Of a stretch of 64,000 nt of DNA, positions 1-9,213 are shown one piece after another. Made by a program: the position numbers and the translations under genes. The DNA is taken from the NCBI RefSeq assembly GCF_039372665.1, contig NZ_CP134994.1, forward strand, positions 186,001 to 250,000, in the 5' to 3' direction. Every line of letters begins with the position of its first letter. The stretch's first letter is position 1. A model generated the notes under the pieces. The model worked only from the letters and a program-made list of their open reading frames with translations. It searched no databases and was not told the DNA's origin. Origin of the DNA: Buchnera aphidicola (Ceratovacuna keduensis). Lineage in GTDB: Bacteria > Pseudomonadota > Gammaproteobacteria > Enterobacterales > Enterobacteriaceae.

Positions 1-969
1 ATTTATTTAAATGAAAAAGAAAAAAATAATTTAATTAATAAAATTCAATCTGTTAGAAAAAATTTTGCTAGTAAAATTGGTTTTTTACCTTCTTTTGTAA
101 ACATAAAAAATAATTTTTTACTAAAAAAAAATGAATATAGAATATTTATAAAAGGAGTAGAATTTTATAGAGGAGAATTATTTTATAATTTGATTATGAT
201 AATTAATAATGATCAAAAAAGTAAAATTTCTTTTCCTTATGTAAAAAAATGTATAGATCCTATATATAATATGAAATCTTTTTGGATAAATAAAAATTAT
301 GAAAAAAAAGCTAAGAAAAATGGTTTTACTATTATAGATTCTACTTCTTTATTAGTTGCAAACTTAAATAATATTTTAAAACAAAATTTAGATGAATTAT
401 TAGGTTGTTATGAAACACAAAAATTATTAGAAAATTTAAATTTAAAAATGCCAAAATTAGTAGATGAATTTATTCCAAATGTTATTAGTTTATCTGTTTT
501 TAATCAAATATTAAAAAATTTGTTACATGAAAATATATATATAAGAGATATAAAAACTATAATAGAAACTTTAATACATAATTCTTCTATTACAAAAAAT
601 CCTAATGAATTAACTAGTATAGTTAGAATTTCATTAGGAAAATTTATTTCTCAACAAATTTTTAATAATAAATGTAAAGTAAAAATAATAAGTTTAGATG
701 ATAAATTAGAAAAAATATTAGAAAGTTCTATAAACAATAAAGATATTTTTGAACCTGATCTTGCTAGTAACATATTATTACAAACTAAATTAGCTATAGA
801 AAATCAAATAAAAATTAATGGTTTTTTAGTTCTTTTAGTTAATCATTCATTAAGATTTATTTTATCAAAATTTTTAAGACAAAAATTTACTATGTTACAT
901 GTATTATCTTTTTTAGAAATACCTAATAAATTAGTTATAAAATCTACTAGTATAATAGGAAAAATGTAA
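1..969 (+). CDS. flhA: FlhA, flagellar type III export gate protein, 3' part only
   Basis: The reading frame is open from the first base of the window to the TAA at 967-969, so this is the C-terminal ~322 residues of a gene that begins upstream. It encodes most of the cytoplasmic domain of FlhA, the export-gate protein that docks flagellar chaperone-substrate complexes at the inner membrane. Typical segments are visible: KIGFLPSF near the start, FIKGVEFYRGE, MPKLVDEFIPNVISLS, RDIKTIIETL, and a C-terminal LLVNHSLRFILSKFLR followed by the final IIGKM. The transmembrane part lies outside the window. It faces argS, which is convergent with a 35-nt gap. Retention of the export gate fits the basal-body genes at the other end of the window. 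Confidence 0.96.
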   Translation: MYLNEKEKNNLINKIQSVRKNFASKIGFLPSFVNIKNNFLLKKNEYRIFIKGVEFYRGELFYNLIMIINNDQKSKISFPYVKKCIDPIYNMKSFWINKNYEKKAKKNGFTIIDSTSLLVANLNNILKQNLDELLGCYETQKLLENLNLKMPKLVDEFIPNVISLSVFNQILKNLLHENIYIRDIKTIIETLIHNSSITKNPNELTSIVRISLGKFISQQIFNNKCKVKIISLDDKLEKILESSINNKDIFEPDLASNILLQTKLAIENQIKINGFLVLLVNHSLRFILSKFLRQKFTMLHVLSFLEIPNKLVIKSTSIIGKM

Positions 970-1004
970 CATTTTTATATTTTAAATAAAAAATTAATTA
1001 AATT

Positions 1005-2735
1005 TTATATTTTTTTAATAGTTTTTATTCCTAATAAACTTAATCCTATTTTTATTATTTTAGAAATTATTAATATTAATTTTATTCTACTTATTTTAAT
1101 TTTTTTATTTTTTTCGGACAAAATATAGTATTTTTCATAAAATTTTGAAAAGTTTGAAGATAAATTATATAAATAATTACATAATATATGAGGATAACTA
1201 TTTTTTGATATATCATTTATTATTTCTTCAAACTGTAAAATTTTTATAGAGATTTTTTTTTCTTCTGAATTTGTAATAATAATTTTATCTTTTATTTTTT
1301 TTATATTAATTTTAGATTTTTTTATTATAGAAAAAATTCTAGAATATGCATATTGTATATATATAGAAGTATTTCCATATAATTTTAAAATTTTTTTCCA
1401 ATTAAAAATATAATTTTTTTTTCTATTTTTAGAAAGTTCAAAATATTTTATTGCACCTACACCAATTATTTTTGATGTTTTATTTAATATTTTTTTGTTT
1501 ATTTTATTATTTTTTTTTAAAATTATTTTTTTAGATTTTTTTATTGATTTTTTTATTAAATCATATAATTTTATTGTTTTTCCTTTTCTTGTCATAAATG
1601 GTTTATTTTTTTTATTTAATATTGTTCCAAATTCATAATGATGTATAGATAAATTTTTATTTATATATTTTGCTTTTTTAGATATTTCTATAATTTGTTT
1701 TAAATATCTTTTTTGTCTATAATCTATATAATATATTATTTTATTTGCTTTAATAATTTTTGATCTGTGTTTTATGCATGCAATATCTATTGTAGAATAT
1801 AAAAATGTTTTATCTTCATTTTGTATTATTACTCCCATTTTTTTTCCTAATTTATTTTTAAATTTTTTTAAATAAACTATTATTTTTCCATTTTTTTTTT
1901 TTGCAATTTTTTTTTTTATTAAATCTGAAATTACATCTTTCAACATATTTTTATAAAAACTTTCTCCTTTTATATGTTTAGATTTTAATGTAATATTTAA
2001 AATTTTATAAATTTTTTTGTTTTCTAATAAAGTTATATTTACTATTTTTTTCCAAATGTATATATATTTTTTATTATTTTTATACATTTTTATTAAAGAT
2101 TTTTTAGATTTTTTTTTAAAATATTCAAAATTATCAAACATTGTTTTTGATTTTTTATAAATGTTTTCTAATTTTTCTAAATTCATTTTTGATATATTTT
2201 TTATATTTTTTTCTTTTATATATGTTATTATCATTCCATATTGATGTCCCCAGTCACCTATATGATTTTCTCTAATTACATTGTGTCCTAAAAATTCCAT
2301 TATTCTTACTATAGTATCTCCTATTACAGTAGATCTTAGATGACCTACATGCATATTTTTTGCTATGTTAGGAGAAGAATAATCAACAACAATTTTTTTT
2401 TTATTTTGTTTTTTTATATTTAATCTTTTACAAAAAATCATGTTTTCTAGTTCTTTTTCAATAAATTTTGAACTTACAAAAAAATTTATAAAACATGGAT
2501 TAGAAATTGTAATTTTTTTTAAAATATTTTTTTTATTTATATTTTTTGCAATTTTCTTAGCAAATTCTTTAGGATTTTTTTTTAATTTTATTGCTATTTT
2601 CATTATTCCATTAGCTTGATAATCAGATTTTTGTTTTTTAGAAGATTTTATAATTATTGGATCACAATTTTTATTAGCTCCATTTAAAATTAATGATTTT
2701 ATTGTTTCTTTCGCTATTTTTTCTTTAATTTTCAT
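1005..2735 (-). CDS. argS: Arginyl-tRNA synthetase
   Basis: A class I aminoacyl-tRNA synthetase that charges tRNA-Arg in the cytoplasm. The 576-residue length matches the usual ~577. The HIGH-type signature appears as NMHVGHLRSTVIGD around residue 125, preceded by the family's SSPNIAK. The KMSK position is the degenerate form usual for ArgRS, seen in KPFMTRKGKTIKL around residue 380. The C-terminal DALR-type anticodon-binding domain begins around YGNTSIYIQYAYSRI. The protein is very lysine- and isoleucine-rich, and the coding strand holds several long A tracts, including 12 As at 1891-1902. It is transcribed away from the rRNA operon, and its start lies about 125 nt from the candidate rRNA promoter. 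Confidence 0.97.
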   Translation of the reverse strand: MKIKEKIAKETIKSLILNGANKNCDPIIIKSSKKQKSDYQANGIMKIAIKLKKNPKEFAKKIAKNINKKNILKKITISNPCFINFFVSSKFIEKELENMIFCKRLNIKKQNKKKIVVDYSSPNIAKNMHVGHLRSTVIGDTIVRIMEFLGHNVIRENHIGDWGHQYGMIITYIKEKNIKNISKMNLEKLENIYKKSKTMFDNFEYFKKKSKKSLIKMYKNNKKYIYIWKKIVNITLLENKKIYKILNITLKSKHIKGESFYKNMLKDVISDLIKKKIAKKKNGKIIVYLKKFKNKLGKKMGVIIQNEDKTFLYSTIDIACIKHRSKIIKANKIIYYIDYRQKRYLKQIIEISKKAKYINKNLSIHHYEFGTILNKKNKPFMTRKGKTIKLYDLIKKSIKKSKKIILKKNNKINKKILNKTSKIIGVGAIKYFELSKNRKKNYIFNWKKILKLYGNTSIYIQYAYSRIFSIIKKSKINIKKIKDKIIITNSEEKKISIKILQFEEIINDISKNSYPHILCNYLYNLSSNFSKFYEKYYILSEKNKKIKISRIKLILIISKIIKIGLSLLGIKTIKKI

Positions 2736-2861
2736 ATTTTTTGAAAAAAAAATTAATTAATATATATTTTATTATATTATAATAATTATTTTTTCATATT
2801 TTTTTTAAAAATAATTTTTAACAATAAAAATTTTGTCACAAAAAAATTAAAATAAAAACTG

Positions 2862-2888
2862 TTGACAAAACTAAAAAAAAAATATAGT
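2862..2888 (+). promoter_or_regulatory. Candidate rRNA operon promoter
   Basis: A perfect -35 hexamer TTGACA at 2862-2867 is followed after 15 bases by TATAGT at 2883-2888, about 125 nt upstream of the mature 16S. The spacer is shorter than the usual 16-18. In DNA this rich in A+T a -10 match means little, but TTGACA is rare here and lies directly before boxA. The start site is inferred. Confidence 0.55.
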
Positions 2889-2911
2889 CTTTATTAAAGT
2901 AAATTAGTAAA

Positions 2912-2923
2912 TGTTCTTTAAAA
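2912..2923 (+). promoter_or_regulatory. boxA antitermination element in the 16S leader
   Basis: TGTTCTTTAAAA matches the E. coli rRNA boxA TGCTCTTTAACA at 10 of 12 positions. It sits where boxA is expected, downstream of the promoter and upstream of the 16S processing stem. In E. coli boxA RNA recruits NusB/NusE with NusA and SuhB. A suhB gene is present at 23751-24521. Confidence 0.7.
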
Positions 2924-2929
2924 AAATAT

Positions 2930-2950
2930 TAGAAAATTTGTGTGGGTACG
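2930..2950 (+). other. 5' arm of the 16S precursor processing stem
   Basis: The 21 bases here are the reverse complement of 4604-4624, just beyond the 16S 3' end, apart from one G-U wobble. In the transcript the two arms would form a long helix that loops out the whole 16S, the classic RNase III substrate of enterobacterial rRNA precursors. The arm includes TGTGTGGG, as in the E. coli rrn leader. Confidence 0.85.
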
Positions 2951-3010
2951 TCTTTTTAATTAAGAAAATATTTTAATATTTTCATTTATTTAATTAAGAA
3001 AAAATTTTTA

Positions 3011-4577
<1,567 letters not shown>

Positions 4578-4603
4578 TAATAATATTCTTGATTATTAAG
4601 TAA

Positions 4604-4624
4604 CGTGCCCACACAAATTTTCTA
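4604..4624 (+). other. 3' arm of the 16S precursor processing stem
   Basis: This pairs with 2930-2950 over 21 positions with one wobble pair. It lies in the spacer between the 16S 3' end and tRNA-Ile. Conservation of both arms in otherwise A/T-only flanks suggests the processing helix is still needed. Confidence 0.85.
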
Positions 4625-4656
4625 GTAATAAAATATATATGTTCTTATACCAAAAC

Positions 4657-4734
4657 AGGCTTGTAGCTCAGATTGGTTAGAGCACACCCCTGATAAGGGT
4701 GAGGTCGGTGGTTCAAATCCACTCAGGCCTACCA
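4657..4734 (+). tRNA. tRNA-Ile (GAT anticodon)
   Basis: A full cloverleaf in the 16S spacer position. The anticodon GAT is at 4692-4694 within the loop CTGATAA. The acceptor AGGCTTG pairs with CAGGCCT, including a G-U pair. The T arm is GGTGG-TTCAAAT-CCACT, with a G-U closing pair. The 3' CCA is encoded in the DNA, unlike the neighbouring tRNA-Ala. It closely resembles the E. coli rrn-linked tRNA-Ile and is co-transcribed with the 16S. Confidence 0.98.
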
Positions 4735-4744
4735 TATTATTTAT

Positions 4745-4817
4745 GGGGCTATAGCTCAGCTGGGAGAGCGCCTGCTTTGCACGCAGGGGGTCAGCGGTTC
4801 GATCCCGCTTAGCTCCA
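4745..4817 (+). tRNA. tRNA-Ala (TGC anticodon)
   Basis: The second spacer tRNA, 10 nt after tRNA-Ile. The acceptor GGGGCTA pairs with TAGCTCC, the discriminator is A at 4817, and the anticodon TGC is in the loop TTTGCAC. CCA is not encoded and must be added after transcription. Its last nine bases overlap the convergent rnhA gene: the final Trp and Ser codons and the stop of rnhA are written in the complement of this tRNA's acceptor strand. Confidence 0.98.
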
Positions 4818-5276
4818 ATTATTTATATATTCATAATCTTCTATAATTGGGTTTTTAGAAGCTTTTTTAGCTAATTTATCACAAATTTCATTATTATTAT
4901 TACCTGAATGACTTTTTACCCAAATCCATTTTATTTTATGAATTTTATTTAATTTATTTAATTTTTTCCATAAATCTAAATTTTTTATTTTTTTTTTTTT
5001 TGCTGTATTCCATTTTTTTGTTTTCCATTTTTTAATCCATATAGATATACCTAATTTTAAATATTTACTGTCTGTAATAATTTGTACTATACATCTTTTT
5101 TTTAAACATTTTAGTCCTTCTATTGCTGCAATTAATTCCATTCTATTATTTGTAGTAAAATAAAAACCTTTGCTAAAAGTTTTTTTATAATTTTTATATT
5201 TTAATAAAACTCCATATCCTCCAGGGCCAGGATTATTAATACATGATCCATCTGTATAAATTTTAACTAATTTCAT
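4809..5276 (-). CDS. rnhA: Ribonuclease HI
   Basis: Degrades the RNA strand of RNA-DNA hybrids, for example replication primers and R-loops. The 155-residue length is the E. coli length. The four acidic active-site positions are present: YTDGS near residue 9, NRMELIAA near 48, IITDSKYLK near 70, and EICDKLAKKA near 134. HSGNNNN supplies the conserved histidine. The 3' end overlaps tRNA-Ala by nine bases on the opposite strand. The coding strand carries a run of 14 As (T14 at 4988-5001), a site prone to polymerase slippage. It is divergent from dnaQ with a 40-nt gap, as in E. coli where the two genes are also neighbours. Confidence 0.97.
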   Translation of the reverse strand: MKLVKIYTDGSCINNPGPGGYGVLLKYKNYKKTFSKGFYFTTNNRMELIAAIEGLKCLKKRCIVQIITDSKYLKLGISIWIKKWKTKKWNTAKKKKIKNLDLWKKLNKLNKIHKIKWIWVKSHSGNNNNEICDKLAKKASKNPIIEDYEYINNWS

Positions 5277-5316
5277 TATAAACCTATATTTTATAAAGTT
5301 ATATAATAAATTTTAT

Positions 5317-6009
5317 ATGAAACATTTTAAAAGAAAAATAGTTTTAGATACAGAAACTACAGGAATAAATTCTATTTTAAACAAAAATGTTGAAAAACAT
5401 AGAATAATTGAAATAGGAGCTGTAGAAATAATTAATAGAAAATTAACTGGTAAAAAATTTCATTGTTATTTAAATCCAAAAAGAAAAATAGAAGAAAAAG
5501 CTTTTAAAATACATAGAATAACTAATGAATTTTTATTAGATAAACCAATTTTTTATGATATATCAGAAAAATTTATTAATTTTATAAAAAATTCTGATTT
5601 AATAATTCATAATGCTGCTTTTGATATAAATTTTTTAGAATATGAATTATCTGTTATTAATAGTAAAATAAGTAAAATTAATGAAATATGTAATATAATA
5701 GACACATTAGTTATAGCAAGAAAATTATATCCTGGAAAAAAAAATACTTTAGATGCTTTATGCAAAAGATATAAAATAAAAATGTTTAATAGGAACTTTC
5801 ATAGTGCTATATTAGATGCAAAAATATTATCTGAATTATATATTAGAATGACAAGAAAACAAAAAGAAATAAATTTTTTTAAAAAAAAAAAAAAATGTAA
5901 TACTTCTAAAGTATATAAAAAAAAAATATTAAAAAATATATTAAAGTTAGCAAATAAATCAGAAATATTATTACATAAAAAATATTTAAATAAAATTAAA
6001 AAAAAATAA
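5317..6009 (+). CDS. dnaQ: DNA polymerase III epsilon subunit (3'-5' proofreading exonuclease)
   Basis: The proofreading subunit of the replicative polymerase. DEDDh exonuclease motifs are intact: VLDTETTGI at the N-terminus (Exo I), HNAAFDINFLEYEL near residue 95 (Exo II) and NRNFHSAILDAKILSEL near residue 160 (Exo III with the catalytic His). The protein has 230 residues against ~243 in E. coli. The C-terminal tail that binds the alpha subunit is reduced to a lysine-rich segment. A run of 15 As at 5881-5895 sits in codons after the exonuclease domain. Slippage there would alter only the tail. Confidence 0.95.
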   Translation: MKHFKRKIVLDTETTGINSILNKNVEKHRIIEIGAVEIINRKLTGKKFHCYLNPKRKIEEKAFKIHRITNEFLLDKPIFYDISEKFINFIKNSDLIIHNAAFDINFLEYELSVINSKISKINEICNIIDTLVIARKLYPGKKNTLDALCKRYKIKMFNRNFHSAILDAKILSELYIRMTRKQKEINFFKKKKKCNTSKVYKKKILKNILKLANKSEILLHKKYLNKIKKK

Positions 6010-6081
6010 TTTTTTTTCTAATTTTTGTTATTAAAAAAGTTGATTTACTAATTTTTATATATTATAATATAATATATAGTT

Positions 6082-6155
6082 GGTGCGGTAGTTCAGTTGG
6101 TTAGAATATCGGCTTGTCACGCCGAGGGTCACGGGTTCAAATCCCGTCCGCACCG
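6082..6155 (+). tRNA. tRNA-Asp (GTC anticodon)
   Basis: The acceptor GGTGCGG pairs with CCGCACC, the discriminator is G at 6155, and the anticodon GTC is at 6116-6118 in the loop TTGTCAC. The T arm is CGGGTTCAAATCCCG. CCA is not encoded. It stands alone between dnaQ and grpE, flanked by A/T-only DNA. Confidence 0.98.
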
Positions 6156-6249
6156 GATTTATAAATATATTATGTTTTATAAATTTAATTTTAAATTTTT
6201 TATATTATAAAAATGTAAAATTTTTGTAAAAAAATGTTTAGGTATTAAT

Positions 6250-6795
6250 ATGAAAAAAAAACATAAAATTTCTTTAAAAAATAAAATAAAAATTTTAAAA
6301 TTAGAAAAAAAAGAATTATTATTAAAACATAAAAAAATTTTAATAAAAATAAAAAAATTATATAAAGAGATATTAGAAAAAAAAATAAATATAAAAAAAA
6401 ATTTGGAAAGAAATATAAAAAGATTAAATTTAGAATTAGAAAATAGTTACAAATTTTCTTTGGAAAAAGTTATTATAGAAATTCTTCCCATAATAGATAG
6501 TATAGAAATAGCTATTAAATTAAAAAATAATATAAAAAATATACTTATTAAAAATTTTTTAATAAAATTAGAAAATATATTGAATAGTTTTATAAAATTA
6601 TTAAATAAATTTAAAGTTTTTGAAATAAAAGATATAAATATAAAATTTGATCCAAATATTCATCAAGCAATATCTATAAATTATTCTAAAAAAATAGAAA
6701 ATAATTTTGTAGTAAATATTGTACAAAAAGGATATTTATTGCATAAAAGATTATTAAGACCAGCCATGGTAATTGTAAACAAAAAATTAAAATAG
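6250..6795 (+). CDS. grpE: GrpE nucleotide exchange factor
   Basis: The co-chaperone that releases ADP from DnaK. The N-terminal ~60 residues are a very basic, Leu/Ile/Lys-rich coiled coil, as in the GrpE dimer stalk. The diagnostic part is C-terminal: LPIIDSIEIAIK around residue 80, KFDPNIHQAISI around residue 137, and the beta-domain ending GYLLHKRLLRPAMVIVNK, close to the family's GY-hydrophobic-R-RPAMV-V pattern. The 181-residue length is slightly short of E. coli (197). Buchnera is known to carry two grpE copies in some strains, so which paralogue this is cannot be decided here. Confidence 0.92.
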   Translation: MKKKHKISLKNKIKILKLEKKELLLKHKKILIKIKKLYKEILEKKINIKKNLERNIKRLNLELENSYKFSLEKVIIEILPIIDSIEIAIKLKNNIKNILIKNFLIKLENILNSFIKLLNKFKVFEIKDINIKFDPNIHQAISINYSKKIENNFVVNIVQKGYLLHKRLLRPAMVIVNKKLK

Positions 6796-6921
6796 TATTT
6801 ATTATATATTTGTATATTTATAATTTTATATATTGATATATAAAATTTTTATTATAAAAATGAAAATAATATTATTATTTTTTCTTATTAATAAGAATAT
6901 ATATTTATTTTATAAACACAT

Positions 6922-7380
6922 ATGAAAAAAAAAATTTTTTTATTTAATAAAAAAGTATATTATAATTTTAATATAATTAAAACAATTAATGCTGGTTTAA
7001 TATTAAAAGGATGGGAAATAAAATCTATAAGAAAAAATAATATAAATATATTAAATAGTTATATTTCTATAATAAAAAATAATGTATATTTAATTAATTC
7101 CAATATAAAATTTCTTAATAATTCTACTAAAAATGAAATATGTAAAGAAAATAGAAAAATTAAATTATTATTAAAAAAAAAAGAAATATTATATTTAATA
7201 AGTAAAATTTACTCAAAAAGAATTACTATAGTTCCTATATGTTTATTTTGGAAAAATTTTTTATGCAAAATAAAAATTGGCTTGGCTAAAGGTAAAAAAA
7301 TGTCTGATAAAAGAAGTTCAAAAAAAGAAAAAGAATGGAATATTGAAAAAATGAGATTTATTAAAAAATCTTTAAGATAA
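6922..7380 (+). CDS. smpB: SmpB, tmRNA-binding protein
   Basis: Binds tmRNA and delivers it to stalled ribosomes for trans-translation. Motifs are NAGLILKGWEIKSIRKNNIN around residues 27-46, the ILNSYISI and YLINSNI strands, and the basic C-terminal tail KGKKMSDKRSSKKEKEW that enters the decoding centre. The 152-residue length is close to E. coli (160). The tmRNA gene itself is not in this window. The 126 nt upstream hold no visible gene. Confidence 0.95.
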   Translation: MKKKIFLFNKKVYYNFNIIKTINAGLILKGWEIKSIRKNNINILNSYISIIKNNVYLINSNIKFLNNSTKNEICKENRKIKLLLKKKEILYLISKIYSKRITIVPICLFWKNFLCKIKIGLAKGKKMSDKRSSKKEKEWNIEKMRFIKKSLR

Positions 7381-7433
7381 TTTTGTATTTTTTTTTAACT
7401 TTACTTTAATAAAAAATTTTTGGATAAAAATAG

Positions 7434-7871
7434 TTGAGCAAATATGATAAATATTATATGAAAGAAGCTTTAATTTTAGCAAAAAAAGCTAATGAAAAAA
7501 ATGAAGTTCCTGTAGGTGCTGTATTAGTTTTTAAAAATAAAATTATTGCTAAGGGATATAATAATTCTATCTTAAAAAATGATCCAACAGCTCATGCAGA
7601 AATTGTTGTTTTAAGAAAAGGAGGTATTTTTTTTAAAAATTATAGATTATTAAATACTATTTTATATGTAACATTACAACCTTGTTTAATGTGTTTAGGA
7701 GCTATTCTAAACAGTAGAATATATAAGTTAGTTTATGGTGCTAATTCTAATTATTACAATTTTAACATTTTTAAATTGTTTTTAAAAAAAAATATTAAAA
7801 TAAAAAATAACATTTTTAAATATAAATGTATAAGTGTAATAAAAAATTTTTTTAAAAATAAAAGAAAATAA
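7434..7871 (+). CDS. tadA: tRNA-specific adenosine deaminase TadA (TTG start)
   Basis: Deaminates A34 of tRNA-Arg(ACG) to inosine. The zinc-deaminase motifs are clear: EVPVGAVL, then PTAHAEIVVLRKGG (zinc His and catalytic Glu) near residue 55, and QPCLMCLGAI (two zinc Cys) near residue 85. The likely start is TTG at 7434, which gives the N-terminal helix length of the family. An in-frame ATG at 7458 would trim eight residues. The usual TLEPC has become TLQPC, which does not touch zinc ligands. The C-terminus is lysine-rich and poorly conserved. Confidence 0.95.
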   Translation: MSKYDKYYMKEALILAKKANEKNEVPVGAVLVFKNKIIAKGYNNSILKNDPTAHAEIVVLRKGGIFFKNYRLLNTILYVTLQPCLMCLGAILNSRIYKLVYGANSNYYNFNIFKLFLKKNIKIKNNIFKYKCISVIKNFFKNKRK

Positions 7872-7904
7872 TACTTTTACATATTTTATATAAGTATTAT
7901 TTTC
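7864..7904. terminator. Bidirectional terminator between tadA and acpS
   Basis: A perfect 13-bp inverted repeat (7864-7876 with 7892-7904, 15-nt loop), flanked by A-rich and T-rich ends on both strands, lies between two convergent genes. The stem GAAAATAATACTT has few G-C pairs but is the best hairpin in the gap. Confidence 0.55.
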
Positions 7905-7919
7905 TTTTTATTTATACAA

Positions 7920-8300
7920 TTAATTTTCTAATATAACCATAGAACAAAAATATTTTTTTTCATGACTTATACTAATATGTATTTGAATTACATTATTTTT
8001 TTTTAAAAATTTTAAAGTTTTTTTAAATACTTTTATTTTAGGTTTTCCTAAATTATTATTATATATTTTTAAATCTTTAAATGATATACCATTTCTTATT
8101 CCAATTCCTAAAGATTTAACAAATGCTTCTTTTACTGAAAATCTTTTTGTTAAAAATTTTATTTTATCTTTTGAAAATTTATATTTTTTAAATTCTAATT
8201 TATGCAAAATTTTTTTTGCAAATTTATTTTTAAATAAATTTTTAATTTTTTCAATTCTGCTTTTTTTAATTATATCTATTCCTATTCCTATTATACTCAT
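7920..8300 (-). CDS. acpS: Holo-[acyl-carrier-protein] synthase
   Basis: Transfers the 4'-phosphopantetheine arm from CoA to the acyl carrier protein. The 126-residue length matches the family. The N-terminal GIGIDIIKKSRIEK holds the magnesium-binding Asp, and RFSVKEAFVKSLGIGIRNG around residues 53-71 holds the Glu and Lys of the active site. HISISHEK is the C-terminal strand motif. It is downstream of era in the same direction. In E. coli recO and pdxJ lie between era and acpS; here only 63 nt remain. Confidence 0.96.
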   Translation of the reverse strand: MSIIGIGIDIIKKSRIEKIKNLFKNKFAKKILHKLEFKKYKFSKDKIKFLTKRFSVKEAFVKSLGIGIRNGISFKDLKIYNNNLGKPKIKVFKKTLKFLKKNNVIQIHISISHEKKYFCSMVILEN

Positions 8301-8363
8301 AATAAATTTAATACTTATTTTATAATTATATTTTTTTAAAATATATATTTTATTAAAATTTCA

Positions 8364-9200
8364 TTAATTTTTTTTATATAAAACATTAATATAAAGATGT
8401 ATTTTTTTTTTTAATATTTTTTCTATTTCTATTCTTGATCTAATATTACATTTTTTTATCATACTTCCATTTTTTCCAATAACTATTTTTTTATGTCTAT
8501 TATTTTTTACTATTATTAATATTTTTATATAAAGTTCTTTATTTAATATTTTTTTTATAATTTCTATTTTAATTTTTAATTTATATGGAACTTCTTGTTG
8601 TAAATAATGCATAAACGTTTCTCTAACTATTTCTGATATAAAAAATTTTTTTGTATTATAGGTAAAAAAATTTTTTTTAAAAATGTGATTTCTAATAGGT
8701 AATTTTTTTTTTATAATATTCTTTATTTCTAAAATATTATATTTTTTTTTAGCAGAAATAGGAATTAATTTAAAAAATTTATTGCTATTATAAATATTTT
8801 GTAAAAAAGGTAACAAAATTTCTTTTTTTTTAATTTTATCTATTTTATTAATAACTAACATTATTGGTTTTTTATTTTTATTTAAATTTTTTAAAATTGT
8901 TTCATCTTCTTTTTTCCATATAGTTCTATCTATTACTAATATTATTATATCTATATAAAAATTTTTGTTAAAAATCTTTAATTTATTTTTTTTATATTTT
9001 TTTTTGTTAAATCCAGGAGTATCTATAAAAATTGATTGATAATTAATGTCATTATCTACTCCTAAAATATATTTTTTTGTAGTATTTTTTCTATTAGAAA
9101 TTATTGATATTTTATTACCTATTAATTTGTTAAATAAAGTAGATTTTCCTACATTTGTTTTACCTGCTATTAATATAGTTCCACAAAACATATTTTTCAT
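8364..9200 (-). CDS. era: GTPase Era
   Basis: An essential GTPase that binds the 3' end of 16S rRNA during 30S assembly. G motifs are GKTNVGKST near residue 13, DTPGF near 60, NKID near 119 and SAKK near 148. The C-terminal KH domain has IVIGKNGSMIKKCNIRSR around residues 240-257. The 278-residue length is shorter than E. coli (301), mostly in loops. Its start lies 13 nt from the end of rnc in the lepA-lepB-rnc-era series, the E. coli order. Its RNA target, the 3' end of the 16S, is intact in this window. Confidence 0.97.
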   Translation of the reverse strand: MKNMFCGTILIAGKTNVGKSTLFNKLIGNKISIISNRKNTTKKYILGVDNDINYQSIFIDTPGFNKKKYKKNKLKIFNKNFYIDIIILVIDRTIWKKEDETILKNLNKNKKPIMLVINKIDKIKKKEILLPFLQNIYNSNKFFKLIPISAKKKYNILEIKNIIKKKLPIRNHIFKKNFFTYNTKKFFISEIVRETFMHYLQQEVPYKLKIKIEIIKKILNKELYIKILIIVKNNRHKKIVIGKNGSMIKKCNIRSRIEIEKILKKKIHLYINVLYKKN

Positions 9201-9213
9201 AATTTTTATTTTA

